A DNA stretch of 29,964 nt from CAZUMJ01 sp964621605 (GCA_964621605.1 CAZUMJ010000035.1:1-29964); one strand, 5' to 3'; shown: positions 7,926 through 15,996, counted from the first letter of the stretch. Notes: a model not told the origin generated them from the sequence alone. Program-made: numbers and translations.

Positions 7926-8917
7926 CCGTCACCGACACCACGAACTCCCCTGCTGACCACACCGCACCCTCCACCACCGGCCGGGACGAGGACTGGACCA
8001 ACCTCCTCGCTCGCCTCAACCGGCTGTCGCTCGACAAGCACTTCGACGCCTACGGCGACGTCGCCTGGGACGACCCCGACTTCGCCATCGACCCCGACGA
8101 CCCGCGGTGGGAGCTGCCCGAAGGCGACCCGCTGGGCGCGACCGCCTGGTACCAGGCGCAGCCGCAAGCGATCCGTGCCCGCATCGGCCTGCACGACATC
8201 GCCATGAAGATGAAGCTCGGCCTCGAGTTCGAGCGGGTCCTCAAGCGCGGCCTGCTGGAGTTCGCGGAGCGTCTCCCCAACGGCGCCCCCGAGTTCCGCT
8301 ACGCCTACCACGAGCTCATCGAAGAGGCCCATCACTCGCTGATGTTCCAGGAGTTCGTGAACCGCGCCGGCATGGAGGCGCCCGGCATGGCCCCGCTCGA
8401 CCGCCTCGCCGCGCGTCGCATCCCCCTCCTCGGCCGGTGGTTCCCCGAGCTGTTCTTCCTGTTCGTGCTCGGCGGCGAGGACCCGATCGACCACGTGCAG
8501 CGCCAGGCGCTCGACGCCCGCCGATCCGGCGTGGAGTTGCACCCGCTGCTGGAGCGGGTCATGCGCATCCATGTGACCGAGGAAGCGCGCCACCTCTCGT
8601 TCGCTCGCAACTTCCTGCGCCGCCGCGTACCCCTGCTCGGCGGAGCCCGCCGCGTGGGCCTGGCCGTCGGTGCGCCGCTCATCCTCGGCGCGATGGCCCA
8701 GATGATGATGCGCCCGAGCCGGGTGGTGACGCGCACCTACCAGATCCCACCCGAGGTGCTCCGTGAGGCCTACGGCTCGGCCGAGGCACGTGCAGAGGTG
8801 CGCGTCGCACTGCGCAAGGTGCGCAACCTCTGCACCGAGCTCGGCATCACCGGCCGGCCCTACCGGAGCATCTGGAAGGCATTCGGGATCTGGGCGCCGC
8901 CAGACCCGCCCCGCTGA
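7922..8917 (+). CDS. AurF-like diiron oxygenase
   Basis: This 331-residue protein fits the AurF family of non-haem diiron enzymes, known for oxidising an arylamine to a nitroarene. All metal-ligand positions can be seen: a glutamate at 102 or 104, E134-x2-H137 in IEEAHHS, E186 in GGEDP, and H217-x3-E221-x2-H224 in IHVTEEARH. The last group matches the H-x3-E-x2-H pattern that sets AurF apart from ferritins. About 85 N-terminal residues precede the helical bundle. The true substrate is unknown; many actinobacterial relatives are uncharacterised. The gene overlaps the TetR gene by 4 bases and is the last gene of that pair before a convergent thiolase. No acyl carrier, reductase or ferredoxin gene lies beside it. 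Confidence 0.87.
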   Translation: MTVTDTTNSPADHTAPSTTGRDEDWTNLLARLNRLSLDKHFDAYGDVAWDDPDFAIDPDDPRWELPEGDPLGATAWYQAQPQAIRARIGLHDIAMKMKLGLEFERVLKRGLLEFAERLPNGAPEFRYAYHELIEEAHHSLMFQEFVNRAGMEAPGMAPLDRLAARRIPLLGRWFPELFFLFVLGGEDPIDHVQRQALDARRSGVELHPLLERVMRIHVTEEARHLSFARNFLRRRVPLLGGARRVGLAVGAPLILGAMAQMMMRPSRVVTRTYQIPPEVLREAYGSAEARAEVRVALRKVRNLCTELGITGRPYRSIWKAFGIWAPPDPPR

Positions 8918-8922
8918 ACCGC

Positions 8923-8935
8923 CGCGGCGACCGCG
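8923..8935. terminator. Short hairpin between convergent oxygenase and thiolase genes
   Basis: CGCGG and CCGCG pair around a 3-base loop in the 31-base gap between convergent genes. The stem is only 5 bp with no T-run, so the call is weak. Confidence 0.25.
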
Positions 8936-8948
8936 ACGACGACCGAGC

Positions 8949-10109
8949 TCAGACCCGCTCGATGACCGTCGCGGAACCCATCCCGCCCGCGGCGCACATG
9001 GCGACCGCGCCCCACTGGGCGTCGGTGCGGATCAGCTCGTTGACCATGGTCACGATCATGCGGGCGCCGGTGCATGCGATGGGGTGACCCAGCGAGCAGC
9101 CGGAACCGTTCACGTTCACGATCTCCGGGTCGAGGCCCAAGATGCGGGTCGACGCGACCGCCATCGACGCGAACGCCTCGTTGATCTCGACCGACTGCAG
9201 GTCACCGACGGCGATCCCTGCCTTCGCGAGCGCCTTGGGCAGCGCCTTGGTCGGCGCCAGACCGGTCTCGACCGGGTCGACGCCTGCCGAGGCCCAGCCG
9301 CGAATGACCGCCAGGGGTGCCAGGCCGTGGGCGTTCGCGTAGTCGCGGCTGCACAGCACCAGCGCGGCCGCGGCGTCGTTGAGGCCCGACGAGTTGCCGG
9401 CGGTCGTCACCGCGGTGGGTACATCCGGGTTGAGCAGCGACAGGGAGGCGAGCTTCTCGAGCGACGAGTTACGCCGCGGGTGCTCGTCGACGCTGAACTG
9501 ACCGCCGCCGGGGAGATCGACCGGCACGATCTCGTTGTCGAACCGGCCCTCGTCGATGGCGCGGATGGCGTTGAGGTGCGAGCGGAACGCCCACTCGTCC
9601 GCCTCCTGGCGGCTCACCCCGGCGATGCGTGCGGCGTTGTCGCCCACCGTGAGCGCCATGTTCCACGGGGGCGCCTCGTCGGTGTGCTCGTTGCCGGGCG
9701 ACATCCACGGGGCGAGCACCCCGTCGGGCCCGGGCTTGGAGGTGGCGGGCGCGGTCGACATGGACTCGGTCCCGCCGCCGACGCCAACGTCGATCATGCC
9801 CGCGGCGATGTTCGCGGCGATCCACTGGGTGGCACCCATGCCCGAGGCGCACCAGCGCTGGGTGGCGAGGCTCGGCACGTTCGCCATGCCGAGGCGGACC
9901 GCCACGTTGCGGCCGATGTTGCCGCCGCCCTGCATCGACTCGCCGACACCCATGTCCTCGATCTCGGCGGCGGGGATGCCGGAGCGGCGCACCGCCTCGC
10001 CGATCGCCACCTCGGCGAGGGCGAAGGCGTCGACGCCCACCAATGAGCCCTTGTAGGCGGTGGCGATGGGCGTGCGGGCTGCGCTGACGATGACGACGTC
10101 GGTGGGCAT
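8949..10109 (-). CDS. Acetyl-CoA acetyltransferase (thiolase)
   Basis: Thiolases condense or cleave acyl-CoA thioesters, here probably in fatty-acid breakdown or acetoacetyl-CoA metabolism in the cytoplasm. The 386-residue length is normal. Catalytic features are all present: nucleophile C87 in WCASGMG, NEAFA, the histidine in GCSLGHPIACTGAR, and the second cysteine C372 in MCAAGGMGSA close to the C-terminus. ATG 10109 is chosen because it begins the typical VVIVSAARTPI start and has GGAG about 8 bases upstream; the frame stays open far upstream but overlaps another gene there. A 9-bp inverted repeat 26 bases upstream looks like a regulator site. Chain-length specificity cannot be read from the sequence. 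Confidence 0.95.
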   Translation of the reverse strand: MPTDVVIVSAARTPIATAYKGSLVGVDAFALAEVAIGEAVRRSGIPAAEIEDMGVGESMQGGGNIGRNVAVRLGMANVPSLATQRWCASGMGATQWIAANIAAGMIDVGVGGGTESMSTAPATSKPGPDGVLAPWMSPGNEHTDEAPPWNMALTVGDNAARIAGVSRQEADEWAFRSHLNAIRAIDEGRFDNEIVPVDLPGGGQFSVDEHPRRNSSLEKLASLSLLNPDVPTAVTTAGNSSGLNDAAAALVLCSRDYANAHGLAPLAVIRGWASAGVDPVETGLAPTKALPKALAKAGIAVGDLQSVEINEAFASMAVASTRILGLDPEIVNVNGSGCSLGHPIACTGARMIVTMVNELIRTDAQWGAVAMCAAGGMGSATVIERV

Positions 10110-10134
10110 GGTGGTAGCTCCAGGTGGGGGCGAA

Positions 10135-10157
10135 GGATCTGACAGTCCGTCAGATCC
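10135..10157. promoter_or_regulatory. Operator-like palindrome upstream of the thiolase
   Basis: GGATCTGAC and GTCAGATCC are perfect inverted arms around 5 bases (AGTCC). The core TGAC-N7-9-GTCA form is typical of TetR-family operators in actinobacterial lipid metabolism. It ends 26 bases before the thiolase ATG. It could instead be a terminator for the upstream membrane protein gene, but no T-run follows. Confidence 0.6.
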
Positions 10158-10207
10158 TCGCGCGTGGCGCGTCCGGCGCTCAACGAGGCGCCGGTGCTCC
10201 CTGGGCT

Positions 10208-10900
10208 TCAGCCGGTCGTGACGCTGCGCCGAGCAGCCACCAGGCCGCGCAGTGACCCCACCAGGAGCCAGAGCGCGACGCCGGCCGCGCCCGAGAACAG
10301 CGGCGAGAGCGCCGGATCGTGCCGGATCGCCATCAGCGGCCCCGCCAAGCCGAACACGATCCCGCCGACCACCGCCAGCACCGCGAGGACCGGCCCGTTG
10401 CCGAGCTCCCGACGCCGCGCCGTGGCAATGGCCACTCCGGCAAAGCACACCCCCAGTGCGGGCGAGGCCACCGCCTGGATCGCCATGTGCACGTCGAGCA
10501 GGGACGCGCTCCCGTGCCGCTCCAGCTCGTCGACCTGCAGGTAGACGAGCAGGTGGGGAACCATCTCGACCACACCGAGCACCGCCGCAAGCGAGAGCCC
10601 CAGGGTCCACCGCCGCACCGCATCGGACCAGGCCCCGCCCTCGGTGGAGCGGAGGCGGAACAGCCCCAGCGCGAGCGCAACCATGCCGATCAGCACGAGC
10701 CCGTGCGTGATGGGCCAGGCACCGTCGTGGAGCATCTCGGCCACCGCATGCTCGTAGGTCGCCGACGTGTCGGCGGGCGGGTGGGCCGCGCCACCGACGA
10801 GCAGAAGGGCCCCGGCGACAGCCAGGACGATCCGTGCCGTGGTGTCACGCGACGCGTGAGCAGCGCCCTCTGTCGAAGGTGGTGCCAGCTGCGTGGTCAT
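10208..10900 (-). CDS. Multi-pass membrane protein, unknown function
   Basis: The 230-residue product has about six hydrophobic segments (near residues 24-42, 64-84, 98-120, 140-165, 172-195 and 205-222). I recognise no family. ATG 10900 is preferred to the longer in-frame start because AAGGAG lies about 9 bases before it. The gene is divergent from the large LuxR regulator at 11071, and the shared 170-base gap holds repeated TCACCC half-sites, so the regulator may control it. It lies upstream of the thiolase on the same strand, but the 98-base gap with an operator suggests separate control. Confidence 0.8.
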   Translation of the reverse strand: MTTQLAPPSTEGAAHASRDTTARIVLAVAGALLLVGGAAHPPADTSATYEHAVAEMLHDGAWPITHGLVLIGMVALALGLFRLRSTEGGAWSDAVRRWTLGLSLAAVLGVVEMVPHLLVYLQVDELERHGSASLLDVHMAIQAVASPALGVCFAGVAIATARRRELGNGPVLAVLAVVGGIVFGLAGPLMAIRHDPALSPLFSGAAGVALWLLVGSLRGLVAARRSVTTG

Positions 10901-10962
10901 CGGGTGCTCTCCTTCAGGTCGGGCGCTCACGACCATGGAACCCAGGCACGCCGCGGCGGTCG

Positions 10963-11020
10963 TCACCCGATCGGGTGATCCGGCGCCCCAGCAGGGGTGA
11001 TTGGCCGGCGGCGCTCACCC
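10963..11020. promoter_or_regulatory. Cluster of TCACCC half-sites in a divergent promoter region
   Basis: TCACCCGATCGGGTGA at 10963-10978 is a perfect 16-bp palindrome. A second, wider pair of the same half-site follows: GGGTGA at 10995-11000 and TCACCC at 11015-11020. Four half-sites in 58 bases between divergent genes suggest a binding region for a dimeric regulator, possibly the LuxR protein encoded next door. Confidence 0.55.
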
Positions 11021-11070
11021 ACTGCACGCTGTCGCCCGGCCGTCGCGACCCTTGCCGCATACTTGAGCCC

Positions 11071-13671
11071 GTGAACGCGACGGAGGGCGATGCGGGAACG
11101 GCGTCGTGGGTCCCGGTGACGAAGCTCGTGCCACCGGTCGTCGGCCCGGAGGTGACGATCGACCCCGGTCGGCTCGAATGGATCCGCGACGTGATCCGCC
11201 GTCACCGCCTGACAAGCCTCGTGGCCCAGGGCGGCAGCGGGAAGTCGACCCTCGCCGCAGCGGCCGTCGCAGGCCTCGACATGCCCGTGGCCTGGGTGCG
11301 CTGGCACGCGGACGACGACGATGCCGTCCGCGTGGTCGAGTACCTGTCGCTCGCGCTCGCACACGCCGACCGCACCCGGACCGGCGCCGTCACGGTGGTG
11401 CGCTCGACCGGGGCTGCGTTGACCGTGGAGCAGCTCGTCGGGCTCCTGGTCAACGACCTCGTCGCGCTCGGCCCTGTCGTGGTCGTCCTCGACGACCTCC
11501 ATCTGCTGCGCAGCGCGGAAGCGCTCGGCGTCGTGGCCGCGCTCCTCGACCTCGCCCCGGCCGACACCCACGTGGTGGTGACCGCCCGGTCGATGCCGGA
11601 GATGCCCCTGGCCCGCCTCCACGCCGCGGGAAGGTGGGCCCGCCTCACCGCTGACGACCTCCGCGTCGACGAGTCGACCGCCGTCGAGACGCTGCATCGG
11701 CACCGGATCGACCTGCCACCAGAACGGGCGGTGGCGCTCGCTTCGGAGATCAACGGGTGGATGGTCGGGTTCCTGTTGGCGGCACGGGCGGAAGCGAGCG
11801 GGCGCCCGCGCGGCGGACGAGGTCCGGTGGTCGCCGACTACCTCGCTGAGGAGGTGCTCGCCGACGAGACACCAAGCGTCCGACGCTTCCTCCAGGACAC
11901 GTCGATCGTCGACACGCTGGACGCGCAGGTGTGCGACGTCGTGACCGGTCGGCACGACTCGGCGGCGATCCTCGGCCAACTCCGTGACCGCCTCGGCTTC
12001 CTCGTGATCGAGCACGGCGAGCACCTGCGCCTGCACGACCTGCTGCGCGACCACGTCCGTGCCGAGCTTGCCGCCACCGCCAGCCACGATCACGTGGCGG
12101 GTCTGCACCGCCGCGCGGCGACCGCCACCGACGGCGACGACCGCGTCGAACACCTCCTGGCGGCAGAGGAGTACGCGTCGGCAGCGGTTGCCATCGAAGC
12201 GCGGTCGCGAGCATGGGTTCGCCATCCCGCCACCGACCACCAGGCGACCGGATGGATCACCCGCCTGCCACCCGAGGTCCGCATCGCGCACCCGTGGCTC
12301 GACGTCACGCTCGCCACCGCGTCGGCGCTGGGGCACAACGCCGCGGACGTCGTCCCGTTGCTGCTCGATGCTCTCACCCGAGCCGCGGACGACGACGTGG
12401 AACTGCAGTGGCTGGCGTCGCGCCTGCTGCTCGTCGCCACCATGGACCTCGAACGCTGGACGCCTCTCGTCGACCGGGCCAGCGAGCTGGATCGGCAACG
12501 CCTTCACCCGGTGCTGCGCGTCGAAGCCCTGCTCGCGGTGGCATGGACCGAGCACTGGTCCGCCCACCCGGACGAGGCCTACGCACGTGCGTCCGCTGCG
12601 ATGGACATCGTGGAGGCAACCGGGGATGCCGTCGCCGCCGAGAGCCTTGCGATGCACCTCGCGACTCCCCTCGCCTGCAGCCCGGGCGCGGTTGACCGGA
12701 TCCTGCGCTACCACCGGGGGGCAGCCGAACGGTTCGGGGCGAGGTCACGCCTGGTCGACGTCGCGTCGCGTGCCCACGCCGCCCAACTCGAGACGCTCCG
12801 GTCCGGCCCGACCGCAGCGGGCACCCTCTCGCCGGCCGACCTCGACTTGCTCGCCAACCTCCCGATGATGACGCTGAGCCGGCTCTGGATGCTGGCAGCT
12901 CGGGCGATCCACGCCGGCGACGCCGCCGGGGTGGAAGCAGCGCTGGCCGGGCCGATCCTCGGTGCGCGCTCGCCGCAACTGTTGCCGTTCTCCGCCCTGC
13001 TCAGCGCCTCCTATCGGGCCCAGCGCCGCCCCGACGACCTCCGACGGCTCACGGCAATGCTCGCCGCTGCTCCCGCGCAGTTTCGTGCGAGCCCCACCGG
13101 CAGATCGCTGGGCGCCCAACTCGACGCAGAGCTGCGTTGGGCCGAAGGCAACCACGCCGAGGCCGTCGACGTGTTGCGGGCCCTGGTGGGAGCCCCCGAC
13201 AAGGTGGTGACGGGGCCGATACCCGACGCCGGCTGCCTGCTCGCCGCGGTGCTCGACGAGGCAGGCGAGCAGGCTGAGGCACTCGCCGTGCTGGCGGCGC
13301 GCGTCGAAGATCTCTCGGGTCGACTCGGCTCGCCGTTCCGGGTGCGTCAGGCACTTCCGTACGGGTCCGACCTCCTGGCACGACTCGCCGACCGAGGCCA
13401 CTCCGCGGCCCTTGACGCCGTGCGCGCGCTCGACCGCGGGCCGGTCGGTCCACTGCCGCTGGCAGTGCCTGGCACCGGGGAGGTCCTTACGGTGCGGGAG
13501 GTCGAGGTGCTCGAACTGCTCGCGCAGGGCCACTCCAACGCCGAGATCGCCACGGCGCTGTACGTGAGCGCCAACACCGTGAAGACCCATGTGAGACGTG
13601 TTCTCACGAAGCTGGGGGCGTCGTCACGTTCGGCAGCAGTGGCCCGCGCCCGTGAGCACGGCCTGCTCTAA
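11071..13671 (+). CDS. Large ATP-binding LuxR-family regulator (LAL/MalT-like)
   Basis: This 866-residue protein has Walker A AQGGSGKST (52-60), a Walker B-like VVVVLDDLHLL near residue 140, a long helical middle (about 330-780) that is probably TPR-like, and a C-terminal LuxR helix-turn-helix from about 806 (LTVREVEVLELLAQGHSNAEIA, then ALYVSANTVKTHVRRVL). This is the STAND-ATPase layout of MalT and actinobacterial LAL regulators, which bind ATP and a small ligand before activating transcription. The GTG at 11071 is chosen because CATACT lies 7 bases before it, as in other leaderless genes here, and because coding similarity starts soon after (KLVPPVVGPEVTIDPGRL); this start is moderately sure. 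It is divergent from a membrane protein gene whose promoter region it may control. The ligand is unknown. Confidence 0.9.
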   Translation: MNATEGDAGTASWVPVTKLVPPVVGPEVTIDPGRLEWIRDVIRRHRLTSLVAQGGSGKSTLAAAAVAGLDMPVAWVRWHADDDDAVRVVEYLSLALAHADRTRTGAVTVVRSTGAALTVEQLVGLLVNDLVALGPVVVVLDDLHLLRSAEALGVVAALLDLAPADTHVVVTARSMPEMPLARLHAAGRWARLTADDLRVDESTAVETLHRHRIDLPPERAVALASEINGWMVGFLLAARAEASGRPRGGRGPVVADYLAEEVLADETPSVRRFLQDTSIVDTLDAQVCDVVTGRHDSAAILGQLRDRLGFLVIEHGEHLRLHDLLRDHVRAELAATASHDHVAGLHRRAATATDGDDRVEHLLAAEEYASAAVAIEARSRAWVRHPATDHQATGWITRLPPEVRIAHPWLDVTLATASALGHNAADVVPLLLDALTRAADDDVELQWLASRLLLVATMDLERWTPLVDRASELDRQRLHPVLRVEALLAVAWTEHWSAHPDEAYARASAAMDIVEATGDAVAAESLAMHLATPLACSPGAVDRILRYHRGAAERFGARSRLVDVASRAHAAQLETLRSGPTAAGTLSPADLDLLANLPMMTLSRLWMLAARAIHAGDAAGVEAALAGPILGARSPQLLPFSALLSASYRAQRRPDDLRRLTAMLAAAPAQFRASPTGRSLGAQLDAELRWAEGNHAEAVDVLRALVGAPDKVVTGPIPDAGCLLAAVLDEAGEQAEALAVLAARVEDLSGRLGSPFRVRQALPYGSDLLARLADRGHSAALDAVRALDRGPVGPLPLAVPGTGEVLTVREVEVLELLAQGHSNAEIATALYVSANTVKTHVRRVLTKLGASSRSAAVARAREHGLL

Positions 13672-13689
13672 GGGGTCCGCACCCTGGGC

Positions 13690-13719
13690 GCCCGGCGGCC
13701 ACCGGGCCGAGGCGGCCCG
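13690..13719. terminator. GC-rich overlapping hairpins after the LuxR gene
   Basis: Two alternative hairpins, GCCCGG/CCGGGC (13690-13707) and CGGGCC/GGCCCG (13703-13719), share bases just after the regulator stop. There is no T-run. The rest of the 183-base gap, to 13841, shows nothing else recognisable. Terminator function is a guess from position. Confidence 0.3.
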
Positions 13720-13841
13720 CCGCCGGCCGTCGTCACGGCCCCCGTCCGCTGCACCCGCGCGCGGTTGCGTTCCGCCCGCCGCAGCGCCAGCCGTAACCAG
13801 ACGGGAACAGATTGGGGGTGGTGATCTCATGTCATTCCATG

Positions 13842-13862
13842 TAGACTCGAACATGTGTTCGC
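13842..13862 (+). promoter_or_regulatory. SOS box (LexA site) overlapping -10 and start of the HNH gene
   Basis: TCGAACATGTGTTCGC (13847-13862) matches the actinobacterial LexA consensus TCGAAC-N4-GTTCGA at all but the last base. The core CGAACA/TGTTCG is a perfect palindrome. A -10-like TAGACT (13842-13847) abuts it and the GTG start lies 7 bases past the -10, so bound LexA would cover promoter and start codon of a leaderless gene. Confidence 0.7.
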
Positions 13863-15243
13863 TCCGGTCGAAGTGCCTCCCTCCGGCACCACGCCCTTCG
13901 CGGCCGCGCATGCGGCACTGCGGGCCGCAGCCGATGCCTTGACCGCACTCGCACCAGGCGAGTTGACCGACGCCGAACTGGCGGAGTTCGTGCAGGGCTG
14001 GGACGGGTGCTTCAACCGGCTCGACGCCGCCCGCACCAGCATCCTCGGCGCGTTCGACGCCCGCTGCGTCTGGGCGGGCGACGCGGCACGCTCCGCCCAT
14101 GGGTGGGTGGCGGCACGCACCGAGCAATCACGCCCTGCTGCATCCGCCCACGTCCGCCTCGCCCGCGCGTTGCGCACCATGCCCGCGGTCGAGGCCGCCT
14201 GCAGGTCCGGCCGCCTCGGGCAAGCCAAAGCACGCCTCCTCGCCGACGCAGCCCGGCAGGCGCCCGACACGTTCGCCCAACACGAGTCCTTCCTTGTCGA
14301 ACAGGTCGAAGGGCTCCGCGTCGATGAAGCCGCGAAGGCACTCGCCTTCTGGGCACGCCACGCCAACCCCGACGGGGCCGCCGAGCGCGACGCGAAGCAC
14401 CACGCCGACCGCAGCGTGCACCTGTCGTCGTCGTTCAACGGCATGTGGCTCCTGAACGGCAAGCTCACCCCCGAAGCCGGCGAGGTCCTCCGCCACGAAC
14501 TCGACCGACGCAGCCACTCCGCATACCTCGCCGAGAAGGAACTCGCCGACGCGAACGGCACCACGGTCACCACCACGGCCGCGCAACGCCGAGCCGACGC
14601 ACTTCTCGAACTTGCGCTGCAGTCCCTCTCCGCGCCCGAGGACGGCACTGGAACGCGCATCCCCGCGCTCACGGCACTGATCAACACCGACAACCTCGTC
14701 CGCCACGACGCCCGCCCCGGCGACGTCGTCGGCGAGACCACCGACGGTCATCCCGTCACCGCCACGACCGCACGGCGTTGGGCCTGCCACGCATCGATCG
14801 CACGCGTCGTCCTCGGCCCCGATTCCGTCCCCGTCGACCTCGGCACCACCGCCCGGCTCCCCTCCCCTGCCCAGCGCCGCGCCCTCACCGCCCGCGACCA
14901 AGGCTGCGTCTTCCCGGGGTGCGACAGACCGCCCGGCGCAACCAACGCCCACCACCTCGTGCACTGGATCGACGGTGGCCCCACCGACCTCCACAACCTC
15001 GTCCTGTTGTGCAGCTTCCACCACCACCGCGTCCACGAAGGCGGCTTCAGCGTCACGCGCCTCACCGACGGAGCCCTCTCGTTCACCAGACCCGACGGCA
15101 CACCCCTCACCGTCCCCAAACAGCGCGCACGCACAGCCACGCCGCCACCCGGTTCCCGACAAGCAAATCGGCCAGAACCGCCGCAGCTTTGGGGTCAGCC
15201 CTGCCAACCCGGGCAGCCGGTCCAGCCGCGTCCGCCGGCCTGA
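13855..15243 (+). CDS. DUF222 / HNH endonuclease domain protein (13E12 repeat family)
   Basis: The 462-residue protein has an N-terminal helical DUF222 region (about 1-330) and a C-terminal HNH nuclease motif (RDQGCVFPGCDRPP, then AHHLVHWIDGGPTDLHNLVLLC as separate conserved pieces, then HHHRVHEGGF). C-x4-C and C plus H residues fit the zinc and metal-binding HNH fold. This is the family called 13E12 repeat in mycobacteria, found in many copies and with no settled function; a DNA-damage-linked nuclease is likely. GTG 13855 is chosen from the SOS box and -10 placement, as no ribosome-binding site is seen. The last 35 residues are low-complexity (Pro/Gln-rich), and tandem repeats follow the stop. 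Confidence 0.92.
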   Translation: MFAPVEVPPSGTTPFAAAHAALRAAADALTALAPGELTDAELAEFVQGWDGCFNRLDAARTSILGAFDARCVWAGDAARSAHGWVAARTEQSRPAASAHVRLARALRTMPAVEAACRSGRLGQAKARLLADAARQAPDTFAQHESFLVEQVEGLRVDEAAKALAFWARHANPDGAAERDAKHHADRSVHLSSSFNGMWLLNGKLTPEAGEVLRHELDRRSHSAYLAEKELADANGTTVTTTAAQRRADALLELALQSLSAPEDGTGTRIPALTALINTDNLVRHDARPGDVVGETTDGHPVTATTARRWACHASIARVVLGPDSVPVDLGTTARLPSPAQRRALTARDQGCVFPGCDRPPGATNAHHLVHWIDGGPTDLHNLVLLCSFHHHRVHEGGFSVTRLTDGALSFTRPDGTPLTVPKQRARTATPPPGSRQANRPEPPQLWGQPCQPGQPVQPRPPA

Positions 15244-15291
15244 CGCGTACGGCGGCGTCCGCCCGCCTAACGCGTACGGCGGCGTCCACCC
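15239..15291. repeat. Two-copy 27-bp tandem repeat at the end of the HNH gene
   Basis: Two copies of a 26-base unit (15239-15264 and 15266-15291) occur with a period of 27 and two mismatches; 17 bases (CGCGTACGGCGGCGTCC) are identical. The first copy includes the HNH stop codon. It is probably a replication-slippage duplication. Confidence 0.8.
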
Positions 15292-15320
15292 CTCGCTCCC
15301 GCTCCTCCAGCCAGCCCGAG

Positions 15321-15349
15321 TTGCACACCGCTCCCCCGCCCCATATACT
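15321..15349 (+). promoter_or_regulatory. Sigma70-type promoter of the soluble YceI gene
   Basis: TTGCAC (15321-15326), exactly 17 bases, then TATACT (15344-15349) is the best housekeeping-type promoter in the window. Transcription should begin near 15356, leaving a leader of about 27 bases that carries AGGAG (15371-15375) before ATG 15383. Confidence 0.75.
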
Positions 15350-15382
15350 TGCCTGCACAAGCATCTACCGAGGAGACCTCCG

Positions 15383-15937
15383 ATGACGACCCTGACCCCC
15401 GAGCTGTCCGGCAGCTACACGATCGACCCGTCCCACTCCACGATCGGCTTCGTCGCCCGCCACGCGATGGTCACCAAGGTGCGCGGCGCCTTCAACGAGT
15501 TCAGCGGCAGCGGCGTGCTCGACTCGGCCAACCCGGCCAACACCAAGCTCGACCTGACGATCCAGGCCTCCAGCATCGACACCCGCAACGCAGACCGCGA
15601 CGCGCACCTGCGCAGCAATGACTTCTTCGACATGGAGACCTACCCCGAGATCACCTTCACCAGCACCTCCGTCACGGCCGACGGCGACACGCTCGAGGTC
15701 ACCGGAGACCTGACCATCAAGGGCGTCACCAAGCCCGTGACCGTCCCCTTCGAGTTCACCGGCGCAGCCACCGACCCCTTCGGCAACCACCGCGTGGGCT
15801 TCGAGGGGCAGGTCGTCGTGAACCGCAAGGACTGGGGCGTCAACTGGAACGCCGCGCTCGAAGCCGGCGGCGTCCTCGTCAGCGAGAAGGTCACACTCAC
15901 CTTCGACGTGTCGGCCATCCGCACCGACGTCGCCTGA
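15383..15937 (+). CDS. YceI-family protein, cytoplasmic
   Basis: This 184-residue protein is a single YceI domain without signal peptide or anchor. Family features run throughout: SYTIDPSHSTIGFVARHAMVTKVRG near the start (read as the SGSY..IDPSHS and GFVARHAMV blocks), NADRDAHLRSNDFFD, YPEITFTS, LTIKGVTKPVTVPFE and VNRKDWGVNWN near the end. YceI proteins bind isoprenoid-like or other amphiphilic ligands. ATG 15383 has AGGAG 7 bases upstream and a strong promoter, so it may be well expressed. It is a lone gene ending at a shared hairpin terminator. It is closer to the canonical family than the anchored copy at 5923, which has a different N-terminus and weaker conservation. Confidence 0.95.
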   Translation: MTTLTPELSGSYTIDPSHSTIGFVARHAMVTKVRGAFNEFSGSGVLDSANPANTKLDLTIQASSIDTRNADRDAHLRSNDFFDMETYPEITFTSTSVTADGDTLEVTGDLTIKGVTKPVTVPFEFTGAATDPFGNHRVGFEGQVVVNRKDWGVNWNAALEAGGVLVSEKVTLTFDVSAIRTDVA

Positions 15938-15963
15938 CCGCAACCCGCCTCGGTTCCCATCCC

Positions 15964-15996
15964 GTCGCCCACCCCGCGCCCAGTGGGGTGGGCGAC
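15964..15996. terminator. Strong bidirectional hairpin terminator
   Basis: GTCGCCCACCCC and GGGGTGGGCGAC form a perfect 12-bp stem with a 9-base loop. It lies between the convergent YceI gene and the end of the peroxide operon, so it probably ends transcription from both sides. No T-run is present on either strand. Confidence 0.75.

Noticed and set aside
8763..10046. Open frame opposite the thiolase
   Set aside because: Antisense to an intact thiolase with all catalytic motifs; composition is shadow-like.
11071..13671. Maltose regulator MalT proper
   Set aside because: The domain layout matches, but no maltose or glucan genes are nearby and this layout serves many ligands in actinobacteria.
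13672..13841. Possible small RNA or riboswitch in the gap before the HNH gene
   Set aside because: Only GC-rich hairpins without conserved core sequences; nothing like a known riboswitch, tRNA or RNase P-like fold.
15239..15291. CRISPR or attachment-site repeat
   Set aside because: Only two copies with a one-base spacer and no cas genes, integrase or tRNA nearby.
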